Shown here: positions 1 to 8,342 of the stretch, piece after piece
How the letters are laid out: each line of letters begins with the position of its first letter
How positions within the stretch are numbered: position 1 is the first letter of the stretch
The notes under the pieces: model-generated
What the model was told of the DNA's origin: nothing
Databases searched by the model: none
What the model saw: only the letters and a program-made list of their open reading frames with translations
Translations under genes and position numbers: made by a program
Assembly (NCBI RefSeq): GCF_015143595.1
Contig: NZ_WYEU01000001.1
Coordinates: forward strand, 558,001 to 622,000
DNA length: 64,000 bases
Direction of reading: 5' to 3'
From: Sneathiella sp. P13V-1
GTDB lineage: Bacteria; Pseudomonadota; Alphaproteobacteria; Sneathiellales; Sneathiellaceae

Positions 1-386
1 TCCTGCCAGGCAACCGCAAGGGAAATTTCACCGCCGATGAGCTGTGCCATCTTCGGATGATCCGGACAAAGGCGGCGCAGAAGGCCAAGACTCAGACCGA
101 TCGTCAACACGACCGGTTCCGGTGCAATCACGCGGCCGACTTCCTCGGCGATAACACCCCCGGCGGCCAGGCCCATACCAAGCCCGCCTTGATCTTCGGG
201 CACCGCCACGCCGAAAACACCTGCCTCGGCCAGTTCCCGGACCAACTCCGCATCGAAACCGCCCCCGGCATCACGGAGTTTTCTGGCTCTTTCACTTCCG
301 CCCGCCCGTTCAAACAACGTGCGCGCGCTTTCTCGCAACAGACGAAGGTCTTCTTGTTCGCTGGAAAGGATATCAGTCTGTGTCAT
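1..386 (-). CDS. Acyl-CoA dehydrogenase, N-terminal part only (runs off the left edge)
   Basis: Reading leftward from an ATG at 384-386, the frame stays open to the window edge (about 128 codons). It gives the alpha-helical N-terminal domain of an acyl-CoA dehydrogenase: a start of the type EQEDLRLLRESARTLFERA, then GVFGVAVPEDQGGLGMGL and an EEVGRVIAPEPV stretch. The FAD-binding middle domain and the catalytic part are not in view. The start overlaps the end of the MaoC gene by 14 bases, so the two are translationally coupled in one leftward operon. It is probably the alpha or beta type of subunit that pairs with a second dehydrogenase. Confidence 0.8.
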   Translation of the reverse strand, partial: MTQTDILSSEQEDLRLLRESARTLFERAGGSERARKLRDAGGGFDAELVRELAEAGVFGVAVPEDQGGLGMGLAAGGVIAEEVGRVIAPEPVVLTIGLSLGLLRRLCPDHPKMAQLIGGEISLAVAWQ

Positions 387-822
387 TTTGTTTTCGCTGG
401 ATCATCACGGGGGTGTCGGTCAAAAACACGATTTCGCCCTCGGGGTTTTTGGCGCTGAGCGTATAGTGCAAAACACCTCTGTCGGGCTTGCTTTTTGACG
501 GCGTGACCGCGTTGACAGTCAGTTCGACATCAAGGGGTTCGTTCGGGCGCACAGGCCGTAGCCAGCGCAAATTTTCAAAGCCCATGCCACCGATATTGGC
601 GACACCCACCATCATCTCGGTCATGACTGGCCTAAACACCTCCAGCATCGTCTGAAAGCCCGAGGCGATCAGGCTGCCATGTATGGCGGTTGCATAGTCT
701 TCGTCGGTGTGCAGCCGCTGCGGATCCCATTCCTCGGCAAACGCCTTTATCGAATCCGCGCTCATCGAAGCGCTACGAAAGCGATAGACTTGGCCCGGCG
801 AGAAGTCTTCCAGATACCTCAA
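373..822 (-). CDS. MaoC-family enoyl-CoA hydratase, single hotdog domain
   Basis: A 149-residue hotdog-fold protein. It carries the hydratase-2 type Asp-x4-His signature in DPQRLHTDEDYA followed by HGSLIASGFQT. Members hydrate trans-2-enoyl-CoA thioesters to (R)-3-hydroxyacyl-CoA. The start is a TTG (820-822) overlapping the TGA of the preceding gene as TTGA, so translation is coupled. It lies in the same operon as the transglutaminase-like gene and the edge dehydrogenase. The length is normal for the single-domain family. The chain-length preference cannot be read from the sequence. Confidence 0.8.
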   Translation of the reverse strand: MRYLEDFSPGQVYRFRSASMSADSIKAFAEEWDPQRLHTDEDYATAIHGSLIASGFQTMLEVFRPVMTEMMVGVANIGGMGFENLRWLRPVRPNEPLDVELTVNAVTPSKSKPDRGVLHYTLSAKNPEGEIVFLTDTPVMIQRKQNDTD

Positions 823-1538
823 GAGGCATTCTCCTTTGCGAAACCGTCATCGTACCCGCTCGCATCTTTGAAAATCCGGACGCGGTTGAATTCCTCCAGC
901 TTCGGATAGGTTTCCTTGAACGCCGCCAGGAATTCCTCCATCGGTGCATCGAAATAGAGACCCCGGTCGTTCACATATTCCATGTGCCGGTGATTCTGTT
1001 CGTCAAACTCGTGAAAGAGCGCGTCGTGATAGCCGTCGAAGACCAGGGGTTTAACCCCGAATCTTTTACACAGTTCCATGTTGAATGCAGGTGTTACTTT
1101 GTAAGCCTCATTCCCCAACCACAGTTGAACATAGCCGTGGTAGATAAAGAGATCGGTTCCCATCAATTCCTGCAACTTGGGTGTATTCAGGTGGTTGCGC
1201 ACATCCGCGAACCCCAGCGCGGCGGGGATACCCACAGAACGCAGACAAGCCGCCAGCAGAATTGCCTTGGGAACGCAAAACGCCGCTTCCGCCCCAGCGA
1301 TACGGCTGGCACGGTAAGAGTCCTCATCCAGCGCGAAACAATAAGGATCATAGCGAATATCGTCGCGTACCGCTTCGAACAAGCGAATCGCCTTGTCTCG
1401 ATTGGTTGCGTCCACAGGAAGATCGCGCAAAGCCGATGTCACGAAACCCTGCACTTCCAAGCTATCGCTTTCCACAAAGCGCGATGGCATGACATAACGC
1501 TCAGCTTCAGCCGCTAGGTCATCGTCGGACTTGTCCAT
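819..1538 (-). CDS. Transglutaminase-like (papain-fold) cytoplasmic protein
   Basis: A protein of about 239 residues with a transglutaminase-like core. The candidate nucleophile is the Cys in AAFCVPKAILLAACLRSVGI. A His in FADVRNHLNT or in YHGYVQLWLG and an Asp near the C-terminus could complete a triad. I chose the ATG at 1538 because an AAGGAGA ribosome-binding site lies 5-6 bases upstream; a longer frame to 1598 would overlap the promoter. There is no signal peptide. It is the first gene of a short leftward operon directly behind the operator at 1553-1570. Why a protease or amidase-like fold sits in an acyl-CoA pathway is unknown; thioester or amide hydrolysis is one possibility. Confidence 0.7.
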   Translation of the reverse strand: MDKSDDDLAAEAERYVMPSRFVESDSLEVQGFVTSALRDLPVDATNRDKAIRLFEAVRDDIRYDPYCFALDEDSYRASRIAGAEAAFCVPKAILLAACLRSVGIPAALGFADVRNHLNTPKLQELMGTDLFIYHGYVQLWLGNEAYKVTPAFNMELCKRFGVKPLVFDGYHDALFHEFDEQNHRHMEYVNDRGLYFDAPMEEFLAAFKETYPKLEEFNRVRIFKDASGYDDGFAKENAS

Positions 1539-1552
1539 TGACTTCTCCTTTT

Positions 1553-1595
1553 TTCTAACGTTTGTTAGAATACCGATTCCGAACCTACCCGTCAA
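1553..1595 (-). promoter_or_regulatory. Promoter with palindromic operator, copy 1 (transglutaminase-like operon)
   Basis: On the minus strand a -35 TTGACG (1590-1595) and a -10 TATTCT (1567-1572) are separated by 17 bases. A perfect inverted repeat, TTCTAAC-GTTT-GTTAGAA on the plus strand (1553-1570), overlaps the -10 and the probable start of transcription. The same palindrome core recurs at 5642-5657 and 18258-18273. Its length and position fit a TetR-type repressor operator; the regulator is not in this window. Confidence 0.6.
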
Positions 1596-1601
1596 CAAGA
1601 T

Positions 1602-2724
1602 TTACTCTGTCTTCGGCAAGTCCACGCCACAACGCGTATTGACATCGCCCAAAGAAGCTGCAACTCCGACCGAACTTCCCGAAGAACGGAACTCCGGTGC
1701 AATTGGCGGCGGCAAAGCGGGTGCGCCCCGGCCGGAGATTTTTACGGTCCGCCCGAACACGTCACGTGCTTTGAATTGCGGTTCACGCGACGCCGCGGCG
1801 GGTGTTTTCACGACCGAACAGCAGCAATCGGCCACCGCCAGCAAAGGCTCCCAATGGGTCGAGGTGTGTTCCCTCAGACGACGTGCAACCTCCGCGGCGC
1901 AGGCATTTGGGCCGGACCAGTCATCGCGAAGCGCCACCGGCAAACCAACGACATCGCAGAACGACTGCCAGAACTTTTCTTCCAACTAGCCGACGGCGAT
2001 ATAAAGCCGATACCGGGCTAGACCACCCGTCAGCCGGCCGTCGCCGCTTTTAATGCTCTGCCCGGCGATCACACCTTCGGCATGGGGCCAATAGGTAAAA
2101 GGCGAACGCTCCTTCGGACATTGCGATATCCAGATGCGTCCCCTGCCCGCTTGCCTGCCGCGCAATCAGGGCCAGCAGTATATTCATCATAGCCGGATAG
2201 GTTCCGCCGCCGATATCGGCGACCAGCCCGAACGGTGCCGTTGGCTGGTCATCCGGTCCGCGACTGAGCGACAGGATACCCGCATCGCCGACGTAGTTGA
2301 GGTCGTGGCCAGCGGCGCTGGCCTTTGGTCCGGTCTGGCCATAGCCGGTGATCGAACAATAGATGAGACCGGGATTGAACTTGCGCACAGCTCCATAACC
2401 AAGCCCGAGCCGGTCCATCACGCCGGGACGGAACTGCTCTACCAGAACATCGGCCTTCTCGATCAAGGGGCGCAGACGTTCCAATGCGCCCCTTGATTTG
2501 AGGTCGATGGCAACCGATCGCTTGCCGTAGTTCAACACGGTAAATCCGAGGCTCTCTCCGTCGATCTTGGGCTCGGTTTGGCGCGCGTCCTCGCCGACTC
2601 CGGGACGCTCGAAGTTGATCACTTCGGCGCCCGCCTCAGACAGCATGTGCGTCGCCGTCGGACCGGGAAGAAGGGTGCTGAAATCCAGCACTAGAATATC
2701 CTTTAGCGGTTGAGCCATCTTCAC
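1602..2724 (-). pseudogene. Class III (CaiB-type) CoA-transferase, disrupted
   Basis: The N-terminal 214 codons, from 2724, read as a good CoA-transferase/alpha-methylacyl-CoA racemase-like protein (starts PLKDILVLDFSTLLPGPTA; contains YCSITGYGQTGPKASAAGHD). At about 2090 one extra T in GCCTTTTACC shifts the frame. The correct frame continues as TYWPHAEGVIAG to an in-frame TAG near 1986, where a short stretch also seems deleted, and resumes as LEEKFWQSFCDVVGLP down to 1602. The gene thus carries at least two lesions. The family moves CoA between carboxylic acids or epimerises 2-methylacyl-CoA. One lesion could be a sequencing error; two together favour a real pseudogene. Confidence 0.75.
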
Positions 2725-2728
2725 TGCC

Positions 2729-3547
2729 TCAGGCGAAGCGCGCCGCGCCGTTGTTCAGAATAACCACGTCGCGTGCCGGAATAGACGCTCGAAACCGGGC
2801 CTCGCCGTCCTCTTCCCAGATTTCGAACCGCACGGTTTCGCCGGGATAGACCGGCGCCGAGAACCGAACGTCCAGACCGACAAGTCGGGTAGAATCATAG
2901 TCAAGCAACGTCTTGAGAATCGCCCGGGCCGCCAGCCCATAGGTCGCGAGACCATGTAGGATCGGACGGTCGAACCCGACAGAACGGGCGACATCCGGGT
3001 CAGCATGAAGCGGATTGAAATCACCGCTGAGACGATAAATGAGCGCCTGTCGCCGCAGGGTATCGATATCACATACCTGATCAGGCGCCCGATCAGGCAG
3101 CGTGGCGGGTGCGGGGCCAGCCTGGTTTTCACCGCCAAACCCCCCATCACCGCGACAAAAAGCCGACATCGCCACGCGCGCCAGTTTTTCACCGCTATCC
3201 GCGTTGACAATATCGCGACTTTGGTAAATGATGGCTCCCTTGCCCTCGCCCTTGTCGGCGACGAAGTCGATCTTGCTGCGGCCGATAATCCGGCCATGTG
3301 TCGGCAGCGGTTTGTAGATGTCGAGCCACTGTTCTCCATGCAGCACTTTCTGCCAGTTTACGCCGGTCTTGGGATCGCGTAGCCAGAAGCCAGGATACCC
3401 CATAATGACCGCCATTGAGGGAACTGCCTTGAGCCCGTCTTCATAGACATAGGCCAGTTCCTTTTTGTCGGTCGGATCCTCGCCAAACCCAAGGCCGATG
3501 TGATTGAGGTGGAAGGCCCCGAGGGCGATCTTCTTCGCTAGGTCCAT
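2729..3547 (-). CDS. MaoC/hydratase-2 type enoyl-CoA hydratase, double hotdog, 5' end uncertain
   Basis: Similar to the hydratase-2 region of peroxisomal multifunctional enzyme 2. The N-terminal hotdog contains GYPGFWLRDPKTGVNW and FCRGDGGFGG; the C-terminal hotdog carries LSGDFNPLHADPDVA with the Asp-x4-His pair, then RPILHGLATYG. The frame is open to 3646, but its first 30 or so codons lie antisense to an inverted CoA-transferase remnant and do not look native. I therefore place the start at the in-frame ATG at 3547, without a convincing ribosome-binding site. The native N-terminus may have been lost when the inverted fragment arrived. Activity is plausible but not certain. Confidence 0.6.
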   Translation of the reverse strand: MDLAKKIALGAFHLNHIGLGFGEDPTDKKELAYVYEDGLKAVPSMAVIMGYPGFWLRDPKTGVNWQKVLHGEQWLDIYKPLPTHGRIIGRSKIDFVADKGEGKGAIIYQSRDIVNADSGEKLARVAMSAFCRGDGGFGGENQAGPAPATLPDRAPDQVCDIDTLRRQALIYRLSGDFNPLHADPDVARSVGFDRPILHGLATYGLAARAILKTLLDYDSTRLVGLDVRFSAPVYPGETVRFEIWEEDGEARFRASIPARDVVILNNGAARFA

Positions 3548-3553
3548 CCATCG

Positions 3554-4414
3554 CGCAACAAGCTGACGAGTGTCGCTTTTCTGGCTGCCAACCGTAACAA
3601 GCGCAGTGTCGTACTCGACCTCAAAACGCAAACTGGTCGCGATCAATTCCGCAAGCTGCTCATCGATGCCGATGTGGTGATTTCGAGCATCCAGCCTGCG
3701 ACGCTTGCCAGATTGTCTTTGGATCTCGAAACCCTACGCCAGGAAAACCCGAACCTGATCACGGGATCGGCCAGCTTGGCGGCGTGACCGCCGCCTGTGC
3801 CGTGATGGGCGCCCTATTCCACCGCGAGCGTACGGGAGAGGCCCAGCATGTTGAAGTTCCGATGTCTGAAACGCTGGCCACCTTCCTGCTGGCCGAACAC
3901 ATGGATAGCGCCACCTTCGAGGAGACTCCGCAGGATTTCAGCTATGCCCGCATGCTGGTTCCGCACAGGCGTCCGATTCAGACGGCAGATCGCTATATCA
4001 CCGTTCTGCCCTACACCAACATGCAATGGACGCGGTTCTTTCAGGCGGTCGGGCTCGACGACATGATCGAGTATGTCTGGGTCACTGACGCGGACGCCCG
4101 AAGCCGCAACATCGGCGCAGTATACGATATGGTGGCGCAGATTGCGCAGACCCGGACCACGGATGACTGGCTTGCCCTGATGGAGCAGGCAGACATACCC
4201 GCCATGCCGGTGCGCAACCTGTCAAATTTGCCGAAAGATCCCCATCTTGCCGTGACCGGCTTCTTTCAACGGATTGATCACCCATCCTAAGGGCCGATCT
4301 GGACGACACGCTCGCCGATACGATTCTCGGCGACGCCGGCGCGGCATGATCATCGCCTGGCCCCGCGACTTGGGGGAACACAGCGACGAGTTTCTGGTAC
4401 AGGGTGAAGAATAG
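3554..4414 (+). pseudogene. Class III CoA-transferase remnant, inverted relative to the cluster
   Basis: The plus strand shows CoA-transferase signatures FLAANRNKRSVVLDLK and then ADVVISSIQPATLARL. The frame then jumps near 3770 with about 90 residues missing, and continues as GGVTAACAVMGALFHRERTG to VPHRRPIQTADRYITVLP. An in-frame TAA follows RIDHPS at about 4290, and the tail GPIWTTRSPIRFSATPA leads to a G-tract frameshift at about 4373. The reading ends at 4414. It therefore has a deletion, a stop and a frameshift, and no start codon. It points opposite to all neighbouring cluster genes, so an inversion or secondary insertion occurred here. Confidence 0.75.
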
Positions 4415-4435
4415 CCTCCCCCGGCACCGGACGGA

Positions 4436-5605
4436 TCAAACGTCCATCGAACGCGCGATCAGTTCCTTCATGATCTCGTTGGTGCCGCCATGAATCATCT
4501 GGACCCGGCTGTCAGCATAAAGACGCGCGATGGGGTATTCCATCGTGAAACCGTGACCGCCTTGTAGCTGCAGGCATTCGTACATGACCTCGTTCTGCGT
4601 CTGGCTGCCCCACCATTTCGCCATCGAAGCCGTGGCCGCATCAAGCTCGCCCTCTTTAAGACGTGCGAGCCCGTCATTGACGAAGGAACGTAGCAACTCG
4701 GCCTTGGTTTTGCATTCCGCCAGTTTGAAGCGTGTATTCTGGAAGTCCATGATCCGGCTTCCAAATGCCTTGCGGTCCTGAATATATTTCACAGTTTCAG
4801 CGATCGCAAAGTCAATAAAGCCAAGCGCGGCAATGCCGATCATCAGCCGCTCCCAAGGCAGCTGCTTCATCAGCTGGTAGAACCCCTGCCCCTCTTCCGG
4901 ACCAAGCAAGTTCGACGTAGGCACTCGCACTTCCTCGAAGAACAGCTCAGCCGTATCCGAACCTTTCATGCCCAGTTTCTTCAGGTTCCGTCCCCGGCGA
5001 AAGCCCTCGGCGCCCTCGGTTTCCAGAACGATCAACGAAACGCCCTTGGCGCCGGCGTTGCGGTCGGTCTTTGCCCCGATCACAACCAAATCCGCCGCGT
5101 GCCCGTTGGTGATGAAGATCTTCGATCCGTTGATCTTGTAGTGGTTGCCATCCTTTTCCGCATAGGTCTGGAGGTTCTGGAGGTTCTGGAGGTCAGAACC
5201 CGGTCCCGGCTCGGTCATCGCGATGGTCGCGACATGGTCGCCGCTGACCAGTTTCGGCAACCACTTTTTCTTCTGTTCTTCGCTGCCATATGCGTTGAGA
5301 TAATGGATTACGATGGACTGGATGCCATAGCCCCAACTCATATCACCTGTGCGCCCCTGCTCGTAAACGGTAATCGCGTCGAACCCGATGCCACCACCGA
5401 ACCCGCCATATTCTTCGGCAATCGAGCCACCCATGACACCCTGCTGACCGACTGTTTTCCAGAAGTCGCGGTCAACAATGCCCTGCCTCGCCCATTTATC
5501 AATGTTCGGAGCCATCTCTGCATCGAAAAGCCTGCGTGTACTATCCGCGAACATTTTGTGTTCATCCACTGCCCAACTAGGGGAGTTCTTTATCAGAGAC
5601 ATCAA
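4436..5605 (-). CDS. Acyl-CoA dehydrogenase, intact
   Basis: A full-length 389-residue FAD-dependent acyl-CoA dehydrogenase. It contains the middle-domain motif MTEPGPGSD, an ITNGHAADLVVIGAKT strand region and the C-terminal YPIARLYADSRVQMIHGGTNEIMK. The position equivalent to the MCAD catalytic Glu is Gly (IHGGTNEI), whereas LPWERLMI offers the Glu used in the long-chain/isovaleryl-type arrangement, so the base is probably that residue. Electrons would pass to the ETF encoded next in the cluster. A promoter with the shared operator lies directly upstream. An in-frame 9-bp triplication adds a short Asn-Leu-Gln repeat after GPGSDLQ. Confidence 0.88.
   Translation of the reverse strand: MMSLIKNSPSWAVDEHKMFADSTRRLFDAEMAPNIDKWARQGIVDRDFWKTVGQQGVMGGSIAEEYGGFGGGIGFDAITVYEQGRTGDMSWGYGIQSIVIHYLNAYGSEEQKKKWLPKLVSGDHVATIAMTEPGPGSDLQNLQNLQTYAEKDGNHYKINGSKIFITNGHAADLVVIGAKTDRNAGAKGVSLIVLETEGAEGFRRGRNLKKLGMKGSDTAELFFEEVRVPTSNLLGPEEGQGFYQLMKQLPWERLMIGIAALGFIDFAIAETVKYIQDRKAFGSRIMDFQNTRFKLAECKTKAELLRSFVNDGLARLKEGELDAATASMAKWWGSQTQNEVMYECLQLQGGHGFTMEYPIARLYADSRVQMIHGGTNEIMKELIARSMDV
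5168..5194 (-). repeat. Three tandem copies of a 9-bp unit inside the acyl-CoA dehydrogenase gene
   Basis: The plus strand reads CTGGAGGTT twice, then CTGGAGGTC. On the coding strand this yields a repeated Asn-Leu-Gln run directly after the conserved GPGSD motif near the flavin. The unit length keeps the frame, so copy-number change would lengthen a loop by three residues at a time. Confidence 0.9.
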
Positions 5606-5639
5606 TTATTCCTACCGATTCAAGCTTGTGTTGAGCAAA

Positions 5640-5667
5640 AATCTAACAAGTGTTTTGCTCTTGACAA
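5640..5667 (-). promoter_or_regulatory. Promoter with operator, copy 2 (acyl-CoA dehydrogenase)
   Basis: On the minus strand: -35 TTGTCA (5662-5667), a 16-base spacer and -10 TAGATT (5640-5645). A degenerate copy of the cluster operator, TCTAAC-AAGT-GTTTTG on the plus strand (5642-5657), covers the -10 and part of the spacer. The left arm matches the other copies exactly; the right arm only partly. It lies about 35 bases upstream of the dehydrogenase start. Confidence 0.5.
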
Positions 5668-5760
5668 TGAACCGGAGCCATTCTGACGGGGCGTCACAAG
5701 GCTTCGGACCGTGCGCATCCGGGTTTATCCAATCCACTCGCCGCCCTTTCGGCTCGTACA

Positions 5761-5790
5761 AAAAAGGCCCGCCAGGGGTTCGACGGGCCC
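5761..5790 (-). terminator. Rho-independent terminator after etfBA
   Basis: Read leftward, a GGCCCG/CGGGCC stem (5785-5790 with 5767-5772) is followed immediately by six T residues (A-run at 5761-5766 on the plus strand). It lies 33 bases beyond the etfA stop codon and closes the long leftward transcript ahead of the next promoter. Confidence 0.8.
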
Positions 5791-5823
5791 TTGATACGTT
5801 TTGGCTGGTTGGGCCGTGTGCCC

Positions 5824-6750
5824 TTACAGCTTCTCGGTCAGTTCCGGAACGGCCTGGAACAGGTCAGCGACCAGTCCGAAGTCGGCGACCTGGAAGATCG
5901 GGGCTTCTTCATCTTTATTGATCGCGACGATGATCTTGCTGTCCTTCATCCCGGCCAGGTGCTGGATCGCACCCGAGATGCCGGCGGCGATGTACAGGTC
6001 CGGGGCCACGACCTTGCCGGTCTGACCCACTTGCCAGTCGTTCGGCGCATAGCCAGAATCGACCGCAGCGCGGGAGGCGCCGACCGCCGCGCCCAGCTTG
6101 TCGGCCAGCGCTTCGATGATCTTGAAGTCTTCCTCGGAACCAACGCCACGGCCGCCCGACACCACGATACCGGCCGAGGTCAGCTCGGGGCGGTCGCTTG
6201 CGGCGACCTTGTCTTCGACCCATTCGGACAGACCCGGATTGTCCGCCGCGCCCACGGTTTCGACCGGGGCGGAACCGCCCACGCCGGCCGCATCAAAGGT
6301 CGAAGTCCGGAAGGTAATCACCTTCTTGGCGTCTTTGGATTTGACTATCTGCACGGCGTTGTTGGCATAGATCGGGCGTTCAAAGGTCGACCCGTCCACA
6401 ACTCCAGAGACGTCCGACAAGACCATCACGTCCAGCAGCGCGGCAACGCGCGGCATGACATTTTTGGCGTCGGTGGTGGCGGGTGCAACGATATGTTCAA
6501 ACCCTTCTGCCAGGCTGACGATCAAAGCTGCGGTCGGTTCAGCCAGGCGGTGGCCCAGCGATGCATCTTCGGCCACCAGAACCCTGGCCACACCGTCGAT
6601 TTTCGCGGCCGCGTCGCCGGCTGCGGCGGCGGATGCACCGGCGCACAGAACAGTCACGTCGCCAATGGCCCTTGAGGCGGTGACAGCCTTGGCGGTGGCG
6701 TCCATCGCCAATTCGCCATTGGTCACTTCGGCAAGTAGAAGAACAGCCAT
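5824..6750 (-). CDS. etfA: Electron transfer flavoprotein alpha subunit
   Basis: 308 residues, the normal length. The C-terminal FAD-binding domain is clear: [19 protein letters not shown], then [35 protein letters not shown] and [10 protein letters not shown]. With EtfB it forms the soluble heterodimer that takes electrons from acyl-CoA dehydrogenases and passes them to ETF-quinone oxidoreductase. Its ATG overlaps the etfB stop as TAATG, so the two are coupled. A terminator follows. This pair sits inside the island and is probably dedicated to the island's dehydrogenases, in addition to a presumed housekeeping copy elsewhere. Confidence 0.95.
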   Translation of the reverse strand: MAVLLLAEVTNGELAMDATAKAVTASRAIGDVTVLCAGASAAAAGDAAAKIDGVARVLVAEDASLGHRLAEPTAALIVSLAEGFEHIVAPATTDAKNVMPRVAALLDVMVLSDVSGVVDGSTFERPIYANNAVQIVKSKDAKKVITFRTSTFDAAGVGGSAPVETVGAADNPGLSEWVEDKVAASDRPELTSAGIVVSGGRGVGSEEDFKIIEALADKLGAAVGASRAAVDSGYAPNDWQVGQTGKVVAPDLYIAAGISGAIQHLAGMKDSKIIVAINKDEEAPIFQVADFGLVADLFQAVPELTEKL

Positions 6751-7508
6751 TACACAGCCCCCGCTTCTTTGAGTTTCGCAACCAGATCATCTACCGACTC
6801 GACGATAATCCCGGCCGAACGTTTGGCGGGTTCTTCGGTCTTCACGATTTCCAAACGCGGAGAGACATCGACGCCGTAGTCGGCGGCGGTCTTTTCATCC
6901 AGAGTTTTTTTCTTGGCCTTCATGATGTTGGGCAACGAGGCATAGCGCGGCTCGTTCAGGCGCAGGTCCACGGTAATGATGGCGGGCATCTTCACCGCAA
7001 TGGTCTGCAACCCGCCGTCTACCTCGCGGGTTACCCTGGCGCAGTCGCCGTCGACCTTCAGTTCAGAGGCAAAGGTCGCCTGGGACCAGCCTAGCAGCGC
7101 CGACAGCATCTGACCGGTGGCGTTCATATCATTGTCGATCGCCTGCTTGCCGCAAAGCACCAGAGCAGGCTGCTCTTCATCGACAATGGCTTTCAGAATC
7201 TTGGCCACGGCCAGCGGCTCAACGTCCTGGTGTACGTCATCGGCGGCCACAACCAAAATCGCGCGGTCTGCACCCATGGCAAGGGCGGTACGCAGGGTTT
7301 CCTGGGCCTGTTTCACGCCGATCGAAACCGCAACGACCTCATCGGCCTTACCGGCCTCTTTCAAATGGATCGCCTCTTCGACCGCAATCTCGTCGAATGG
7401 GTTCATTGACATTTTAACACTTGCGAGATCGACACCGCTTCCGTCCGCTTTGACACGAACCTTCACGTTGTAGTCGATCACGCGCTTGACAGGTACAAGC
7501 ACCTTCAT
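6750..7508 (-). CDS. etfB: Electron transfer flavoprotein beta subunit
   Basis: 252 residues. It has the family start [20 protein letters not shown], the substrate-domain segment [17 protein letters not shown], the AMP-site region MGADRAILV and the [13 protein letters not shown] motif. The C-terminal segment resembles the loop that contacts partner dehydrogenases ([15 protein letters not shown]). It precedes etfA in the same transcript with a one-base overlap, and follows the enoyl-CoA hydratase gene by 40 bases with its own ribosome-binding site (AAGGAGAACG). Confidence 0.95.
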   Translation of the reverse strand: MKVLVPVKRVIDYNVKVRVKADGSGVDLASVKMSMNPFDEIAVEEAIHLKEAGKADEVVAVSIGVKQAQETLRTALAMGADRAILVVAADDVHQDVEPLAVAKILKAIVDEEQPALVLCGKQAIDNDMNATGQMLSALLGWSQATFASELKVDGDCARVTREVDGGLQTIAVKMPAIITVDLRLNEPRYASLPNIMKAKKKTLDEKTAADYGVDVSPRLEIVKTEEPAKRSAGIIVESVDDLVAKLKEAGAV

Positions 7509-7548
7509 CCACGTTCTCCTTGAGTTTTGTGATAAGATTTCAACAGAA

Positions 7549-8331
7549 CTAACGGTCTTTGAATTCTGGAGTTCTTTTTTCCGAGAAAGCTTTCATGGCT
7601 TCGGGAAAGTCATGCGCGCACAGCAAAACACTTTGGGCATCGCGCTCGATGTCCAGCGCCTCGAGATAGCTGCACTCGGCTGCGGCGCGCATCACACGCT
7701 TGGCGGTCTGAACGCCAAACATCGGGTGCGTTGCAATCTCGCGGGCGATTTCCAGAGCCCGCCCCTCGACCTGGTTGGCCGTTACGCATTCTTCGACAAC
7801 GCGCAGGTCCCTGGCGGTGCGCCCGTCGATTTCACGGCCCGTGAGCACAAGCATCCGGGCCACGCCCGCACCGGCCCGCTGCTGAAGCAGCCAGCTCGAT
7901 CCCGTGTCGGGACAGCCGCCGACGCGTGCAAATACTTCGCACAGCCGGGCATCTTCGGCGACAACGACAATGTCCGCCGACAAGGCCAGGCTTAGACCTG
8001 CACCAAAAGCCACGCCGCATACCGCTGAAATCAAAGGTTTGCGAAATAGATAGGCCGCGCGCCCGCCATCGTGAACCAACTCCACCATTTCCGAGGTCGC
8101 CCTTGCGCCTTTCGCGATCTCAGACTGAAACCCGACAAGATCGCCGCCGCTGCTGAAATGCTCGCCACCGGTCATGACAACGGCACGGATCGTATCGTCC
8201 TGTTCTGCTTCGCTTAGGAGCGCCACCAGTTCTTCGACGAACCCGATGCTGTAAGGGTTGCGTTTTGTCGGCTGAAGAAAACGCAGGATTCCGACAGGGC
8301 CTTCCCTGTCCAGGCGAATAAGTTCAGTCAT
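7549..8331 (-). CDS. Enoyl-CoA hydratase/isomerase (crotonase) family protein, paralogue 1
   Basis: 260 residues of crotonase fold. The first oxyanion-hole segment is [19 protein letters not shown] and the second is [20 protein letters not shown]. In canonical hydratases two Glu residues activate water. Here the second Glu position falls in the [19 protein letters not shown] region, where Asp-Thr-Gly replaces the usual pattern, so isomerase, hydrolase or lyase activity is possible. It sits 11 bases downstream of a second crotonase, only about a third of which is obviously alike, so they probably act on different intermediates. Confidence 0.85.
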   Translation of the reverse strand: MTELIRLDREGPVGILRFLQPTKRNPYSIGFVEELVALLSEAEQDDTIRAVVMTGGEHFSSGGDLVGFQSEIAKGARATSEMVELVHDGGRAAYLFRKPLISAVCGVAFGAGLSLALSADIVVVAEDARLCEVFARVGGCPDTGSSWLLQQRAGAGVARMLVLTGREIDGRTARDLRVVEECVTANQVEGRALEIAREIATHPMFGVQTAKRVMRAAAECSYLEALDIERDAQSVLLCAHDFPEAMKAFSEKRTPEFKDR

Positions 8332-8342
8332 TCAAACCTCCA

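Noticed and set aside
690-1517. Plus-strand open frame of 275 codons
   Set aside because: Antisense of the transglutaminase-like gene, whose minus-strand frame has clear motifs and a ribosome-binding site.
2729-3646. A longer MaoC protein starting at 3646
   Set aside because: The extra N-terminal codons are the antisense of a CoA-transferase remnant with recognisable motifs.
5168-5194. CRISPR-like repeat
   Set aside because: Units are 9 bp, contiguous, in frame and within a coding sequence; there are no spacers.
5791-6675. Plus-strand open frame of 294 codons
   Set aside because: It is the antisense of etfA, with a Gly/Arg/His-rich composition and no recognisable domain.
7540-7556. Operator-like CTAACGGTCTTTG near the etfB start
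   Set aside because: It is the antisense of the last codons and stop of the enoyl-CoA hydratase gene and has no second arm.
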